64,000 nucleotides of DNA from Coccinella septempunctata (Eukaryota > Arthropoda > Insecta > Coleoptera > Coccinellidae), in assembly GCF_907165205.1 (NCBI RefSeq), contig NC_058195.1, positions 28,044,936 through 28,108,935 of the forward strand. The letters run 5' to 3'. Of the stretch, positions 1 to 11,000 are shown piece by piece (the stretch's first letter is position 1; every line of letters starts with the position of its first letter). The notes beneath the pieces are model-generated. The model made no database searches, was not told the DNA's origin, and was given only the letters and a program-made list of their open reading frames with translations. The translations under genes were made by a program, and so were the position numbers.

Positions 1-300
1 GCATGTATATCCCCAAAGTTATACACCGAAACATTGAATCATTCGTATATTGAATTGATGTGGCCGATACTTGGCAAAAATCCATAAGTGAACTAAAAAC
101 AGAATTACAATGATTTTCACTAACATCAGTTGAAAGTTTACCTTCACCCACCTGAAGATGCTAATGTGATAGCGAAACACGTCTCGCAGTTAGACAACTC
201 ATATTAGTGAAAATTGTTGTAGTTTGAATCGAAGCAATAAAACTCCGTTCTAAAGTTCATCAACGACTGACTCTTTATTCATTCTAGAACAAGCAGTAGT
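1..300 (+). mobile_element. PLE 3' terminal fragment (partial)
   Basis: No reading frame is visible. The stretch ends in a hammerhead-like box (149-186) followed by an AT-rich tail. This is the arrangement seen at the 3' ends of the PLE copies later in the window. The copy is cut by the window edge, so its coding part cannot be judged. Assignment rests only on the box and its context. Confidence 0.4.
149..186 (+). ncRNA. Hammerhead-ribozyme-like motif (degenerate)
   Basis: CTGAAGA (152-158) is followed by one extra T, a 4-bp stem II (GCTA/TAGC, loop 164-169) and GAAAC (174-178). The GTC that could act as cleavage triplet follows. Stem I does not pair and stem III (ACACGT) is not a clean palindrome, so this copy is probably inactive. 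Confidence 0.4.
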
Positions 301-542
301 ACAATTCCAGGTGACACTAAAAAAAACGGAGGGGAGCGCGCCAATTTTAAATGCTCGTTACAATAATCATAACAAAAATCATATAATTCTGCTTTTATTT
401 ATATCGTTCATGATGAAAAACCTAGAAAATTTACTAGAGTATTTATTTATTCATTTATTTATTAGCATTTAGGTTGCGAACAGTACCAATAAAGCTACCT
501 ATAAAGCAACCACAAATTACAAAATATACATACAAGTCAAAT

Positions 543-2453
543 TCACACTACATAATTGATCAGTGGTTTACTGTACAATAAGAAGAGAAAAAAAAAGTTT
601 TTAATGAATTTTTTAAAACTCTCAAAGCCGTCCGAGAAAACGTCAGCACGGTCACTTAACCCGAGGGAGTCAAAAGCGGCCTGCATACGTATGATCGGAG
701 AGTGCTGTCCTGTATTCGTTCTACGATAAGGGTTGTTGAATAGGCTTTTATCCCTAACATCGTGACCAGGTACTCTAAAACTGACTCTTGAAAGTAGGCA
801 CGAAGAGTTGATGTGATGATTGATGATTTTATGGAGTGTACAGAGATCCATTACGGTTCGATCATTCTCGAGCTCCAAAATTTTAAATTTATATCTTAAA
901 GGCTTGTAGTTTCGATCATCAATTTGAGTTTGTGTTTTAAAGGCCAAAAATTTCAAAAATTTATTCCGCACTCGTTGAATTCTGTTCTTATGAATATCAT
1001 ATTGTGGGGACCAGACTACAGTTGCAAATGAGAGCCTGCTATGAATAAAGGAATAGTACAGAGAAATAAGCACCTTAGGGCTATTGAAATCTTTACTATT
1101 TCTATTGATGAATCCAACCAACCTATTAGATGCATTAATTGTTTTTTCAATATGTGTTCTAAATGACCACTTCTCGTCAAGTGTAACCCCCAAGTCAACC
1201 ACCTCACTTGAGTATTTTACTGGCTCGTTATCAATTTCGTACGTGTAATTGATTTTATTAATATTTTTTGTAAATGAGATGGAAAAACATTTCGAGGGAT
1301 TCAATATCAAAAAGTTACGCCTACAAAATTCAGTCAAACGTTGTAAATCTTCCTGCATTCTAAAACAGTCCTCTATAGTCTTGATACGTAGGTAAACTTT
1401 CATATCATCCGCGTAGAGAAGTATCAGGCAATGATGGAAACAAGCTTTAATACTATTAATGTAGATAATGAAAAATAGTGGCCCGAGATGACTTCCCTGA
1501 GGCACACCCGAAGCTATGTCGAAAAACTCGGATCTATGACCCGCAACAGAGACATATCCGACTCTACCGGAGAGATACGATCTACACCACCTCAAAAGTG
1601 AACCACCCACACCCACCTCAGCAAGCATTTCCAAAAGTTTTTCGTGGTTAATTTTGTCAAAGGCCTTGCTGAAGTCGGTATATACCGCATCCACCTGGCC
1701 TCGGGCGTCAATATTTTCGACTATGTACTCGGAAAATGAGAGTAAGTTGGTAACCAGTGAACGACCTGGAAAAAAGCCATGCTGCTCTTCGATAATGAGA
1801 TTTTTAACGCTTGGCAGAAGACGGTTATAAATAATCTTCTCAAATATTTTACCGAAGACGCATAGCTTGCTGATTGGCCTATAATTCTGGACATCATCCC
1901 TCACGCCACTCTTATGAATAGGAGAGATCTCTGAAATCTTCCATTTCTCTGGAAAAACTCCAGTCCTAAGCGATAGGTTAAAAATAATTTTTAGTGGCTC
2001 AATCAGATTCCGCAAGCACCCCTTAATGAACGAAGGCAGGATTCCATCTGGACCAGAACATTTGTTAGTTTTTAATTCTTTTATTACTCCCTCGATATTT
2101 TCTTGTGTAATGGGATCGAGCAAATTCATATGATCTTTCGAGGTATCTGCGGTTTCATTGTTAACAGGTTGAACATAAACACTACGGAAAAATTTGGCGA
2201 AGAGTTCAGGAACTTCTAGAGGACCCTCAGCAGTCTCCCCATTAAAAGCGACGGAGTGAGGTATCCTTGTTTCACTTTTTTTCTTGTTAGAAATGAATTT
2301 CCAGAATTTTTTGGAATTATACGGTATTTCCTCTTCAATATTCTCTATATATGATCTATAATCAGTCTTCATCATTCGTTTAGAAAGAGAGCGGAGCTCG
2401 CAAAACCGATTATAAGCGTTTAAATCGTTATATTTTTTGAACTTTTTGTGAAA
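543..2453 (-). pseudogene. LINE reverse transcriptase, C-terminal part of ORF2
   Basis: Open for 610 codons from 2375. The same frame continues upstream to an in-frame TAA at 2454-2456 that separates it from the endonuclease-linker part. RT landmarks are clear: SGPDGI, YRPISKL, DFSKAFDK, SGVPQGSHLGPL and the catalytic YADD at 1404-1415. The thumb and C-terminal region end in a basic tail close to the 3' UTR. The product would copy LINE RNA at a nicked chromosomal target. The upstream stop makes the copy defective. Confidence 0.85.
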
Positions 2454-2456
2454 TTA

Positions 2457-3425
2457 ATTTTTTTCTTTCATTATTTTGATTAATTTATAAGAAAAATAAA
2501 CCGGAAAGGTACCCCTGACCCTGCGAACAGGAACGAAACGCTGTATGGTACTGTCAATGAGAAAGTAAAACTGTTCGACTGCCAGATCCACGTCTCTGCC
2601 AGAAAGCAGCGAACCCCAATCAATTTGCGACAAGTAGTCATTAACAGCATCATAGTCTGCTTTATTGAAGTTAAAGGAAGTTGAGTTGGTTGGATGCAAA
2701 TGCTTACTAAAGGGTAAGTTCAGATGAAATTCCAAGGCTCTATGATGTTGATTTTCTCCCACTAGGCATTCAGATGAATGATCAAGATTTTCAATAAAAT
2801 TCTTTTTATTACAGAGTACCAAATCGAGGATCCGGTCATTGTTGTTATGAATATTGTTGAACTGAAGTAAGCCCAAATAGGAAAAAATATCGATAATTTC
2901 CGAAAACCTATTGGTACTCAAAACTGGATCAAAAAATAATTCACCCCGAACAGGCAGCCAACTTACAGAGTTAAGGTTGAAATCTCCAACGACAAGAACT
3001 CCTGAAAAGCTCTCTCGTTCGCGTAAAGACTATTCACAAACACATTCATTAGACAATCAGAAGCTGGTGGAATGTAAGCACAACACAAAAGAATATTGAC
3101 GCCATCACTGGACCTGATCGGTATCCAAACATCTTCAGCATCGGATTCCAGCCCATGACAACGTCTTGACTGCAGCGAATCCTCAACCGCCACCAGAACA
3201 CCGCCCCCCTTGATCTTGGAAGAGGCAGAAGACTGTCGATCTCTTCTATAAACCGTGTACCGATCATCGAAGAGCTCACCAGAGAAGACTGAGTTGTTGA
3301 GCCATGTCTCACTTAAGCATATGACATCGTAATTGTTAGATGAAAGATTTTCATGAAAAACATGTGTTTTCGTTCGTAGACCCTGTGTATTCTGGTAATA
3401 ATAAAGTAGCAGTAACAGAGTAGCA
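2457..3425 (-). pseudogene. LINE APE-type endonuclease (broken)
   Basis: Three overlapping minus-strand frames together resemble a LINE endonuclease. Landmarks are a CLSETWL-type segment near 3290-3310, a GGGVLVAVE segment near 3190-3210, the catalytic-core-like LVVGDFNLNS region near 2975, and an LDLVL/H-containing part at 2750-2830. At least two frameshifts (between 3312 and 2921) and the TAA at 2454 break it. The domain would nick target DNA to prime reverse transcription. Confidence 0.7.
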
Positions 3426-3479
3426 TGAATACCCTCTGAACCAGAATGCTAATCAGAAAGCAGACAGGCTCCGACCCTG

Positions 3480-6040
3480 TCCGAGCAACCTTATAGTCAG
3501 AATCTAGCTATAGCTGCCTTTTCCTAGACCTGGCTATAGCTGCCTTTTCCTGGACCTGGAGGATGCCGTCTTTACTGCATTTATGTTCAGGGATGCACTG
3601 CTAGATGTGTTTCTCACACCATCATATACTGTGTGAAGACTTTTGAATTCAACTCCGGCAGAAGGTTTTTTCTGTCACCCTTAATATGGTCGCTTTTGAT
3701 TTATGATTTAATCGCAATCATCTGCTATATTTGAGTGGTTATTTTGTATGCTACAACTATACCTACTTAATGTTCATAACATTCATAGAGGTATGTTATT
3801 ATTTTGTCTGACTCCATATATGTTTGCACAATGTTTGCATAATAATCAAATATTTCAATATGTACGAACTAACATCCTTACAGAATGACCACTAAAATTT
3901 TTCATTTTGTATTTTGATGAAAGTTTTTTTCACAATACCCGCTGGCGGAACCTAACGTCAGCGAAGTGCTCGTCCCCGCTGTTCCAGAAAATCACCTGTG
4001 CAATGTACCATATAAAGTGTATAAAAAAAAGGTTATAGGATGAATGCTTCACATGAAGTGGAGAAAAGTAAAAGTACAAAATGTCACGTAGAAGAAAAAA
4101 TGAAACTATCAGCAGAATCCCGTCTTCCAATATTACATACTTACCTAGTTATAAGTTGTTCCTTGCTACCACTTTTTTGTACCCTCTCAGAGTGATCCTC
4201 AATAGGAATATTTTTAAGGATTTCTGCAGGTACATTATTTGGTTGCAAAGTAGTCATGACTGTTTTGTTATGAAAATTCTAATTCCAAGTTAAACTTATG
4301 AACGTAAACACAAAACACAACAACAGAAAAAAACAAAAAATCAACGTTCAAACACAACAAATAGCGAAAGAATTTCAAAAAATAATGAATTAAAAAGGAA
4401 TGTAGGTATTTTGAATATTGAACTTCGCACAAAAGGGATATAAAACTTTGACACTATAACAGAACACACATTAATAGTTGAGGCGTTCAGTGATGAAACC
4501 ATAGTCTAATCTATATTAATAAAAGAGGATCTATGGTTTACTTCAAAATGCTTTATTGTTCAAAAGATCGCACCAAATTGGACAATTCTTTTCTTGTTGT
4601 GTTTATTATTGTTAGGGCAAGGTTTATATAACAAAATATTCCAAAAAAAAATTATACTGAACAGAAAAAAAGTCTTACGACCAATCGAGCAATCATAGAG
4701 TACTTATAGGTTTTCGACATTTGGACAAAAAGTTATTATTATCTACCCTAGAAATAATTTAAATGGCAAAACTAGGTTTGCCGGGTCAGACAGTAATAAA
4801 TAAATCATAAGTCTCTGGATGAAACCATAAATATAATGCACAAAGCACGAAAAAACGCCTGAATAATGTCGAAACTCACCTTGAAAATTCAATATGAATT
4901 ATCTTTAATATCACTTGGATTTGAAAGCTGTGGACATTCGAAGGATTGTAAAATGATGAAAGCAATTGAAAGGCGAAAATATAATTAAAAAAAAAATACG
5001 TTTCCATTGAGAGAGCTCTTTCTATTATTTACAAGGTTGGCAAACGTTCCTGAACTCGTCCATTGCAGTGCACCCTGTCTCTCTCTCTCTCTCTCTGGGT
5101 CCCTCAAAATGGCTGCCAGTCAGACAGCAGGTCGGAAGGAGCTGTCAACCTGTAACTTGATCAGTCGGAAGTCGGCAATATATTAACAAAATAAGCACCA
5201 AAAACACGGTAGGAAACCAAGTCCTCCTGGGACCCGACGGCGATCAAATAACGGACGCGGAAGCCGGCACTCTACACAGTCTATGATCACTAGGTCAAGT
5301 TTAAACGGTAGGTAAGTATTCTCAGCCAGTCCAACAGACTGAAGAAAACGGAAAATAGCCCTCAGGTTTGCACTACGTACCAATAATGCTACAGGTGACT
5401 TAAACTTGCAGACTTCCTGGCGTAACTTTCAGCTCACGGCAATAACACCTTACGCACTTTTCTCGGCAGCTCGATCTCAATTGACTTGCTCTTGACCTTC
5501 ATCGCCGCGCGTCGAAGAAGTACGTACCCATCTCCTCGGACAACTTGCCCCACTTTGGGTAACTCATCTCTCCATTGGATGCACTCAAATTGTTCGGTCA
5601 ATCAGCCGGCTCGGAAAGAAACAGAAACAACTGAAGAGAAGGAAAAACTGAATAAGTTGAAAGACCTCTCTCGACTCAGGAAATGTACGGTTGAACGGAA
5701 AGAATTATAAAATATATGAATTCTGAAAACAAAAGACAAAAACGGGAAAACAATGTCAAAATATCAATCGGTAAAGACCCCCTATGATGCTATAACGGTT
5801 TTCTTCCAACATATTTCGATTGACAGGTCTTATTATGCAAGCATAGGTGAATAAACCTCCTTTTCGTGGCGGAGCAAAATCTGCCGCGTCACAATAGATG
5901 GGGTGAAGGGATTTCAATTTCTAAGACCGGACTTATATATAAAAGAGTTGAAAATCTGATGTACTATCTCAAATTACTAGTCCGAGTGCGGGCAGCAAAA
6001 ACAACTACCTCATAAGTTACCAAAGGTACTTGGCACTTTA
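3480..6040. other. No supported gene; decayed AT-rich sequence
   Basis: No convincing reading frame. A direct repeat of about 26 bp (unit with tagctgccttttcct) lies at 3504-3560. A (CT)n run sits at 5078-5096. The rest looks like decayed repeat or spacer. Confidence 0.5.
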
Positions 6041-6048
6041 TAATGTAA

Positions 6049-6420
6049 GTGGTCATTAAAGACAACAATAAATTGTTTGAAAAATACGAGAACCAGAAAT
6101 CCTTTTACGAGACAAGAAGTGTGGACTATCTCTATCCCAGGTTGAATTTGACAACATCTCAGAGACAGGTTGAATTTAGATGCCTTAATATATATAACTC
6201 ACTACCAATAGATATCAAAACTATAAGGGATGAAAAATTTTTCAAGAGGAGATTATATAAATTTCTCTTAGAACTGGAGCCTTACAGCCTAGAGGAATTT
6301 CTAAGTTGATGTGATTGCACTCATCGGATGTACCTATATTTTGTTTTTTGACATTATTTCACTTCGTCTCCACATAACTTGTTATTTTGGATAGGATTTG
6401 AAATAAAGAACCATTATTAT
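6049..6420 (+). pseudogene. LINE RT C-terminal fragment with 3' tail
   Basis: An 86-codon frame (6049-6309) ends in the pattern found at the very C-terminus of Jockey/CR1-type RTs: an NIYNSLP block, a KFFKRRLYKFLL block and a short acidic end. The 3' UTR ends in aaataaagaacc plus ATTATTAT, which is where R4 copy A begins. It is a severely 5'-truncated copy. Confidence 0.6.
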
Positions 6421-6481
6421 GGCTTTAGCCTTGCGGCTTTCACACTCCTCTCCAGAGGAAAATTCACTCATCCCAGTTATC

Positions 6482-7861
6482 TCAGATATCAAAAGGATTA
6501 AGCTCTGTTGGAGCCCTTTCCAGGTTTTCGGGATCGTGGTGGTGGTCGGGTCCGGGTCGCTCCTCGCCTCCCTGCTGTAGGTTGGATTCCTGCTCCACCC
6601 GCACTTCCTGTCGGCGCAGACGGTGTTCCTCTGCATTTCCCATGTACTTGCGTACAGTTCTCGCCGTTCCCAGCAGTACCGCCTTCTGCATGACTCTATA
6701 GATATTTTCGTCCAAGTGAAGTTTTCTCAAGTTCTCTAGTAGTTTCTTCGGTATCACGCCTGTAGATGAAATGACAATAGGGATGGTCTTGATATCTTTC
6801 AGCTTCCACTGTCTTCTGGTTTGTTCCTCGAGATCTCTGTACTTTGAAATTTTTTCAGTGTGCCTATCTAGAAGATTGTTATTATTTGGAATCGCCACAT
6901 CGATGAATAGTGCTCTGTCCTCATCCTTATTGAGCAATATGAGGTCTGGTCTATTGTGGGTTATTTTCCGGTCTGTCAGAACCGTGCGATCCCAGTAGAG
7001 CTTGTGATGTTCATTTTCCAACACAGCATCCGGATGGTAATTGTAATAAGGAAACTTTTTCGAACTTAGAAGTTGGTGTTTTAGTGCCAATTCTTGGTGA
7101 AGAATCTTGGCAACGGCATCATGTCTATTTTTGTACTCCGTGCCCGCGAACTTCTGACATCCCCCGGTGATGTGCTGGATAGTTTCATGTGTCGCACAGC
7201 CACAACGACAGCTATCGTCCGCCACTGAGGCATCCTTGGCGATATTTTTCATGTAATTTCTTGTTGGAATCACCTGATCCTGGATGGAGAGCATGAAGCC
7301 CTCTGTCTCAGGAAACAACCTTCCGGAAGTCAACCAGTAGTTCGACACATATATGTCGACGTAATCATGGTTGACCTCGTTCTGGTGCCTTCCATGCAAA
7401 GGATGGTCATTAATTTTTTTCATTTTACTTTCTGCAGAGTGTTCGACGGTTTCCAAGTGATCCTGTTGTAGCTTTAACGGTGTAGAACTATCAGCAACAC
7501 AAATTACTCGATGGAGTTCTGACGAAGCAGCCTTGCTCAGGAAATATTTTCGAAGTCCTTCAATTTCCTGGGATATACGGTTGGACAAATCAACAATTCC
7601 TCTACCCCCAAGATGTCGTGGCAGCTCTGTCCGTTCTATTGAGCTTTTGGGGTGATGTTTATTGTGTTTAGTCAGCATCGTCCTTATTTTTCTCTGTAAG
7701 GCTGCTAAATCGGTGGTCGTCCAAGAGATGATACCGAATGAATAGCTCAGCGCCGAGCAAGCGTAGGTGTTAATCGCTTTTATGAGATTCTTGCTGTTAA
7801 GGCCAGTTCTCATTATACTTCTCAATCTTCGGTCGAACTCCCCCGTTAATTCTTTCTTCAT
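6482..7861 (-). pseudogene. R4-type ORF, C-terminal half (thumb, CCHC, RLE), copy A
   Basis: 459 codons. The N-terminal part is the RT thumb. A zinc-knuckle-like cluster C-x-C-x7-H-x4-C lies near 7165-7205 (CRCGC, then HITGGC). The RLE signature follows as RPDLILL, about a dozen residues, then FIDVAIP, near 6880-6950, giving the PD..D catalytic acids. A KPKK-like basic region and a proline-rich end precede the 3' UTR. The link to the RT half is lost: copy A has one GATT where copy B has GATTGATT (near 7868), a 4-bp deletion that shifts the frame. Confidence 0.85.
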
Positions 7862-8886
7862 CTGGGTCTGATTTTTCTTGCCTGTTTTATGCCTAGATAC
7901 TTGTATGTGTCCCCTTCCTTCAATGCTTCAATTTCTGCACCTTCCTTGAGTTTGAACGTACCATCTTCTATTTTCCCTCTCGTTATGTTTAGCAGTCGAC
8001 ATTTTTCCAATCCAAACTTCATTTTGATGTCTTCCGAGAATCCTTCCACCATTTTCAGCATCTGTTGCATTTGTTTTTTGGTAGATGCGAAGAGTTTCAA
8101 ATCGTCCATGTAAAGAAGATGATTCAGTTTCATCATAGTTCTACTGCCGCTCTTGATGGACAATCCGTAGTCCGTAGAATTCAATCTATGAGACAAGGGA
8201 TTCAGGGCCATGCAGAACCACAGAGGGCTCAGCGAGTCTCCTTGGAAAATTCCGCGTCTTATTGGAATAGGTCCTGTTGTAATGGAGCAATCTGCTGCTT
8301 TCATTTGAAGACTAGTACGCCAGGTTGTTATGGCGTTTTTCAGGAACTCAACAATATTGGGATCCACCTTGTAAATCTTCAAGATCGTCAAGAGCCATTC
8401 GTAGGGTATAGAATCGAATGCTTTTTTGTAGTCTATGTACGCAGCGTAAAGATTCCTCCGCTTGGAGAACGCTTGATTGCAGATAACTGAATCAATTATT
8501 AGCTGTTCTTTGCACCCTCGGCTGTCTTTGGTGCATCCTTTCTGTTGCATGGCGATGATGTTATTTCTTTCGCAATGGTTGTGAATTCGATTTGAAATGC
8601 ACGATGTGATCAATTTGTACATCGTTAGAAGACATGTGATTGGTCGGTATTTGGATGGGTCTTCTGTATTCCTTTGGTCTTTAGGTAACAGGTACGTTGT
8701 GCCATGTGTAAGGAATATTGGCATTCTTTCAGGATTTTCAATGATATCATTTATTGCGGAGGTCAATTTGTCATGCATGATCCAAAGTTTCTTGATCCAG
8801 AAGTTCTGTAATCCATCAGGCCCAGGTGCTTTCCAGTTGTGTAGTCCTCTGATAGCTGATTTTACTTCTTCAATTGTAATCTTGTC
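7858..8886 (-). pseudogene. R4-type ORF, RT half, copy A
   Basis: RT motifs in order: KAPGPDGLQ, YRPITCL, YIDYKKAFDS, GIFQGDSLSPLWF and YMDD at 8101-8112. The open frame runs on to 9111, but the codons above about 8886 are the 3' UTR of copy B read in this frame. The apparent Met at 9111 is therefore not a real start. N-terminal zinc fingers are absent because of 5' truncation. RT activity is presumably lost with the downstream frameshift. Confidence 0.85.
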
Positions 8887-8895
8887 TATTATTAT
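8887..8895. repeat. TAA-type spacer between tandem R4 copies
   Basis: tattattat separates the truncated 5' end of copy A from the 3' end of copy B. It probably represents retained or duplicated TAA-repeat target. Confidence 0.7.
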
Positions 8896-10813
8896 GACTT
8901 TAGCCTTGCGGCTTTCACACTCCTCTCCAGAGGAAAATTCACCTATCCCAGATATCTCAGATATCAAAAGGATTAAGCTCTGTTGGAGCCCTTTCCAGGT
9001 TTTCGGGCTCGTGGTGGTGGTCGGGTCCGGGTCGCTCCTCGCCTCCCTGCTGTAGGTTGGATTCCTGCTCCACCCGCACTTCCTGTCGGAGCAGACGGTG
9101 TTCCTCTGCATTCCCCATGTACTTGCGTACAGTTCTCGCCGTTCCGAGCAGTACTGCTTTCTGCATGACTCTATAGATATTTTCGTCCAACTGAAGTTTC
9201 CTCAAGTTCTCTAGTAGTTTCTTCGGCATCAGGCCTGTAGATGAAATGACAATAGGGATGGTCTTGATATCTTTCAGCTTCCACTGTCTTCTGGTTTGTT
9301 CCTCGAGATCTCTGTATTTTGAAATTTTTCAGTGTGCCTATCTAGAAGATTGGTATTATTTGGAATTGCCACGTCTATGAATAGTGCTCTGTCCTCATCC
9401 TTATTGAGCAATATGAGGTCTGGTCTATTGTGGGTTATTTTTCGGTCTGTGAGAACCGTGCGATCCCAGTAGAGCTTGTGATGTTCGTTTTCCAGCACAG
9501 CATCCGGATGGTAATTGTAATAAGGCACCTTTTTCGAAGCTAGAAGTCGGTGTTTTAGTGCCAATTCTTGGTGAAGAATCTTGGCAACAGCATCATGTCT
9601 ATTTTTGTACTCCGTGCCCGCGAACTTCTGACATCCGCCGGTGATGTGCTGGATAGTTTCATGTGTCGCACAGCCATAACGACAGCTATCGTCCGCCACT
9701 GAGGCATCCTTGGCGATGTACTTCATGTAATTTCTTGTTGGAATCACCTGATCCTGGATGGCGAGCATGAAGCCCTCTGTCTCAGGAAACAACCTTCCGG
9801 AAGTCAACCAGTAGTTCGACGCAGATATGTCGACGTAATCATGGTTGACCTCGTTCTGGTGCCTCCCATGCAAAGGTTTGCCAATCAGTTTCTGCATTTT
9901 ACTTTCTGCAGAGTGTTCGACGGTTTCCAAGTGATCCTGTTGTAGCTTTAATGGTGTAGAACTATCAGCAACACAAATTACTCGATGGAGTTCTGACGAA
10001 GCAGCCTTGCTCAGGAAATATTTTCGAAGTCCTTCAATTTCATGGGACATACGGTTGGACAAATCAACAATTCCTCTACCCCCAAGATGTCGTGGCAGCT
10101 CTGTCCGTTCTATTGAGCTTTTGGGGTGATGCTTATTGTGTTTAGTCAGCATCGTCCTTATTTTTCTCTGTAAAGCTGCTAAATCGGTGGTCGTCCAAGA
10201 GATAATACCCAATGAATAGCTCAGCGCCGAGCAAGCGTAGGTGTTAATCGCTTTTATCAGATTCTTGCTGTTAAGACCAGTACTCATTATCCTCCTCAAT
10301 CTTCGGGTGAACTCCTCCGTTAATTCTTTCTTCATCTGGGTCTGATTGATTTTTCTTGCCTGTTTTATGCCTAGATACTTGTATGTGTCTCCTTCCTTTA
10401 ATGCTTCAATTTCTGCACCTTCCTTGAGTTTGAACGTACCATCTTCTATTTTCCCTCTCGTTATGTTAAGCAGTCGACATTTTTCTAGTCCAAACTTCAT
10501 TTTGATGTCTTCCGAGAATCCTTCCACCATTTTCAGCATCAGTTGCATTTGTTTTTTGGTAGATGCGAAGAGTTTCAAGTCGTCCATGTAAAGGAGATGA
10601 TTCAGTTTCATCATAGTTCTACTGCCGTTCTTGATGGAAAATCCGTAGTCCGTAGAATTCAATCTATGAGACAAGGGATTCAGGGCCATGCAGAACCACA
10701 GAGGGCTCAGCGAGTTTCCTTGGAAAATTCCGCGTCTTATTGGAATAGGTCCTGTTGTAATGGAGCAATCTGCTGCTTTCATTTGAAGACTAGTACGCCA
10801 GGTTGACATGGCG
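8896..10813 (-). mobile_element. R4/Dong-type LINE copy B, 5'-truncated
   Basis: Second copy, same orientation, matching copy A almost base for base through the shared part. The 3' end is at gactttagcc (8896). The 5' end is truncated inside the RT, just upstream of the motif B block, and abuts a 30-bp (TTA)n run at 10814-10843. It is shorter than copy A at the 5' end. Confidence 0.88.
9274..10809 (-). pseudogene. R4-type RT (partial), CCHC and RLE, copy B
   Basis: 511 codons covering RT from the GIFQGNSLSPLWF block through YMDD (10579-10590), thumb, the cysteine/histidine cluster (here CRYGC in place of copy A's CRCGC, removing one Cys) and the RPDLILL...FIDVAIP RLE signature. The frame is lost near 9328, where a T run is one base shorter than in copy A. 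The remaining C-terminus continues in the 8957-9229 frame. The region that is frameshifted in copy A (near 7868) is intact here. Confidence 0.85.
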
Positions 10814-10814
10814 T

Positions 10815-10845
<31 letters not shown>

Positions 10846-11000
10846 GTATTTATTGGTACCTTAAGACATTTACAATGTATAGGACAAGTCCAATGAAAAA
10901 TATAAAAATCAATTTTCGGGAACTTATTCTACGAATGACATTCATTGAAAATCCTGTAGTAAACTTTTCGCATTAATTCATTCGAACATAAAATTCTCAA
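10814..11000 (-). mobile_element. LINE 3' UTR with (TAA)n tail
   Basis: The (TTA)n run at 10814-10843 continues into a sequence whose reverse complement reads GGACTTGTCCTATACA and ends in TAATAA repeats. The plus-strand LINE ending at 20998 has a similar 3' end (GACTTGTCCTATACATG, then ATTATTATTAT). This is therefore a LINE tail into which R4 copy B inserted. The inner boundary is approximate. Confidence 0.55.

Larger units (their letters stand above)
441..3425 (-). mobile_element. CR1/Jockey-type non-LTR retrotransposon, 5'-truncated
   Basis: A minus-strand LINE containing an APE endonuclease region and a reverse transcriptase in the usual order. The 3' end lies near 441-470, where the plus strand shows a TTTA/TTTATT-type repeat (a TAAA-type tail on the element strand). 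No ORF1 precedes the endonuclease, so the copy is 5'-truncated near 3425. Its closest relatives in the window are the plus-strand LINE pieces at 47198-56830, which share the protein order and RT style. Confidence 0.85.
6421..8886 (-). mobile_element. R4/Dong-type LINE copy A, 5'-truncated
   Basis: A site-specific-type LINE with RT followed by a CCHC finger and a restriction-like endonuclease (RLE). This order defines the R2/R4 group rather than APE-type LINEs. Its 3' end is at ggctttagcc (6421), directly against ATTATTAT. Its truncated 5' end meets tattattat (8887-8895) and then the 3' end of copy B. Dong, the founding insect member of this clade, is known from TAA repeats, and the flanks here agree. 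Confidence 0.88.

Noticed and set aside
5811..5845. Hammerhead-like CTGTCAATCGAAAT box on the minus strand
   Set aside because: No stem II and no stem III; does not meet the pattern seen at the other loci.
8887..9111. Met-started N-terminus of the R4 copy A frame
   Set aside because: It translates the 3' end of copy B in another frame. Copy A is truncated at 8886.
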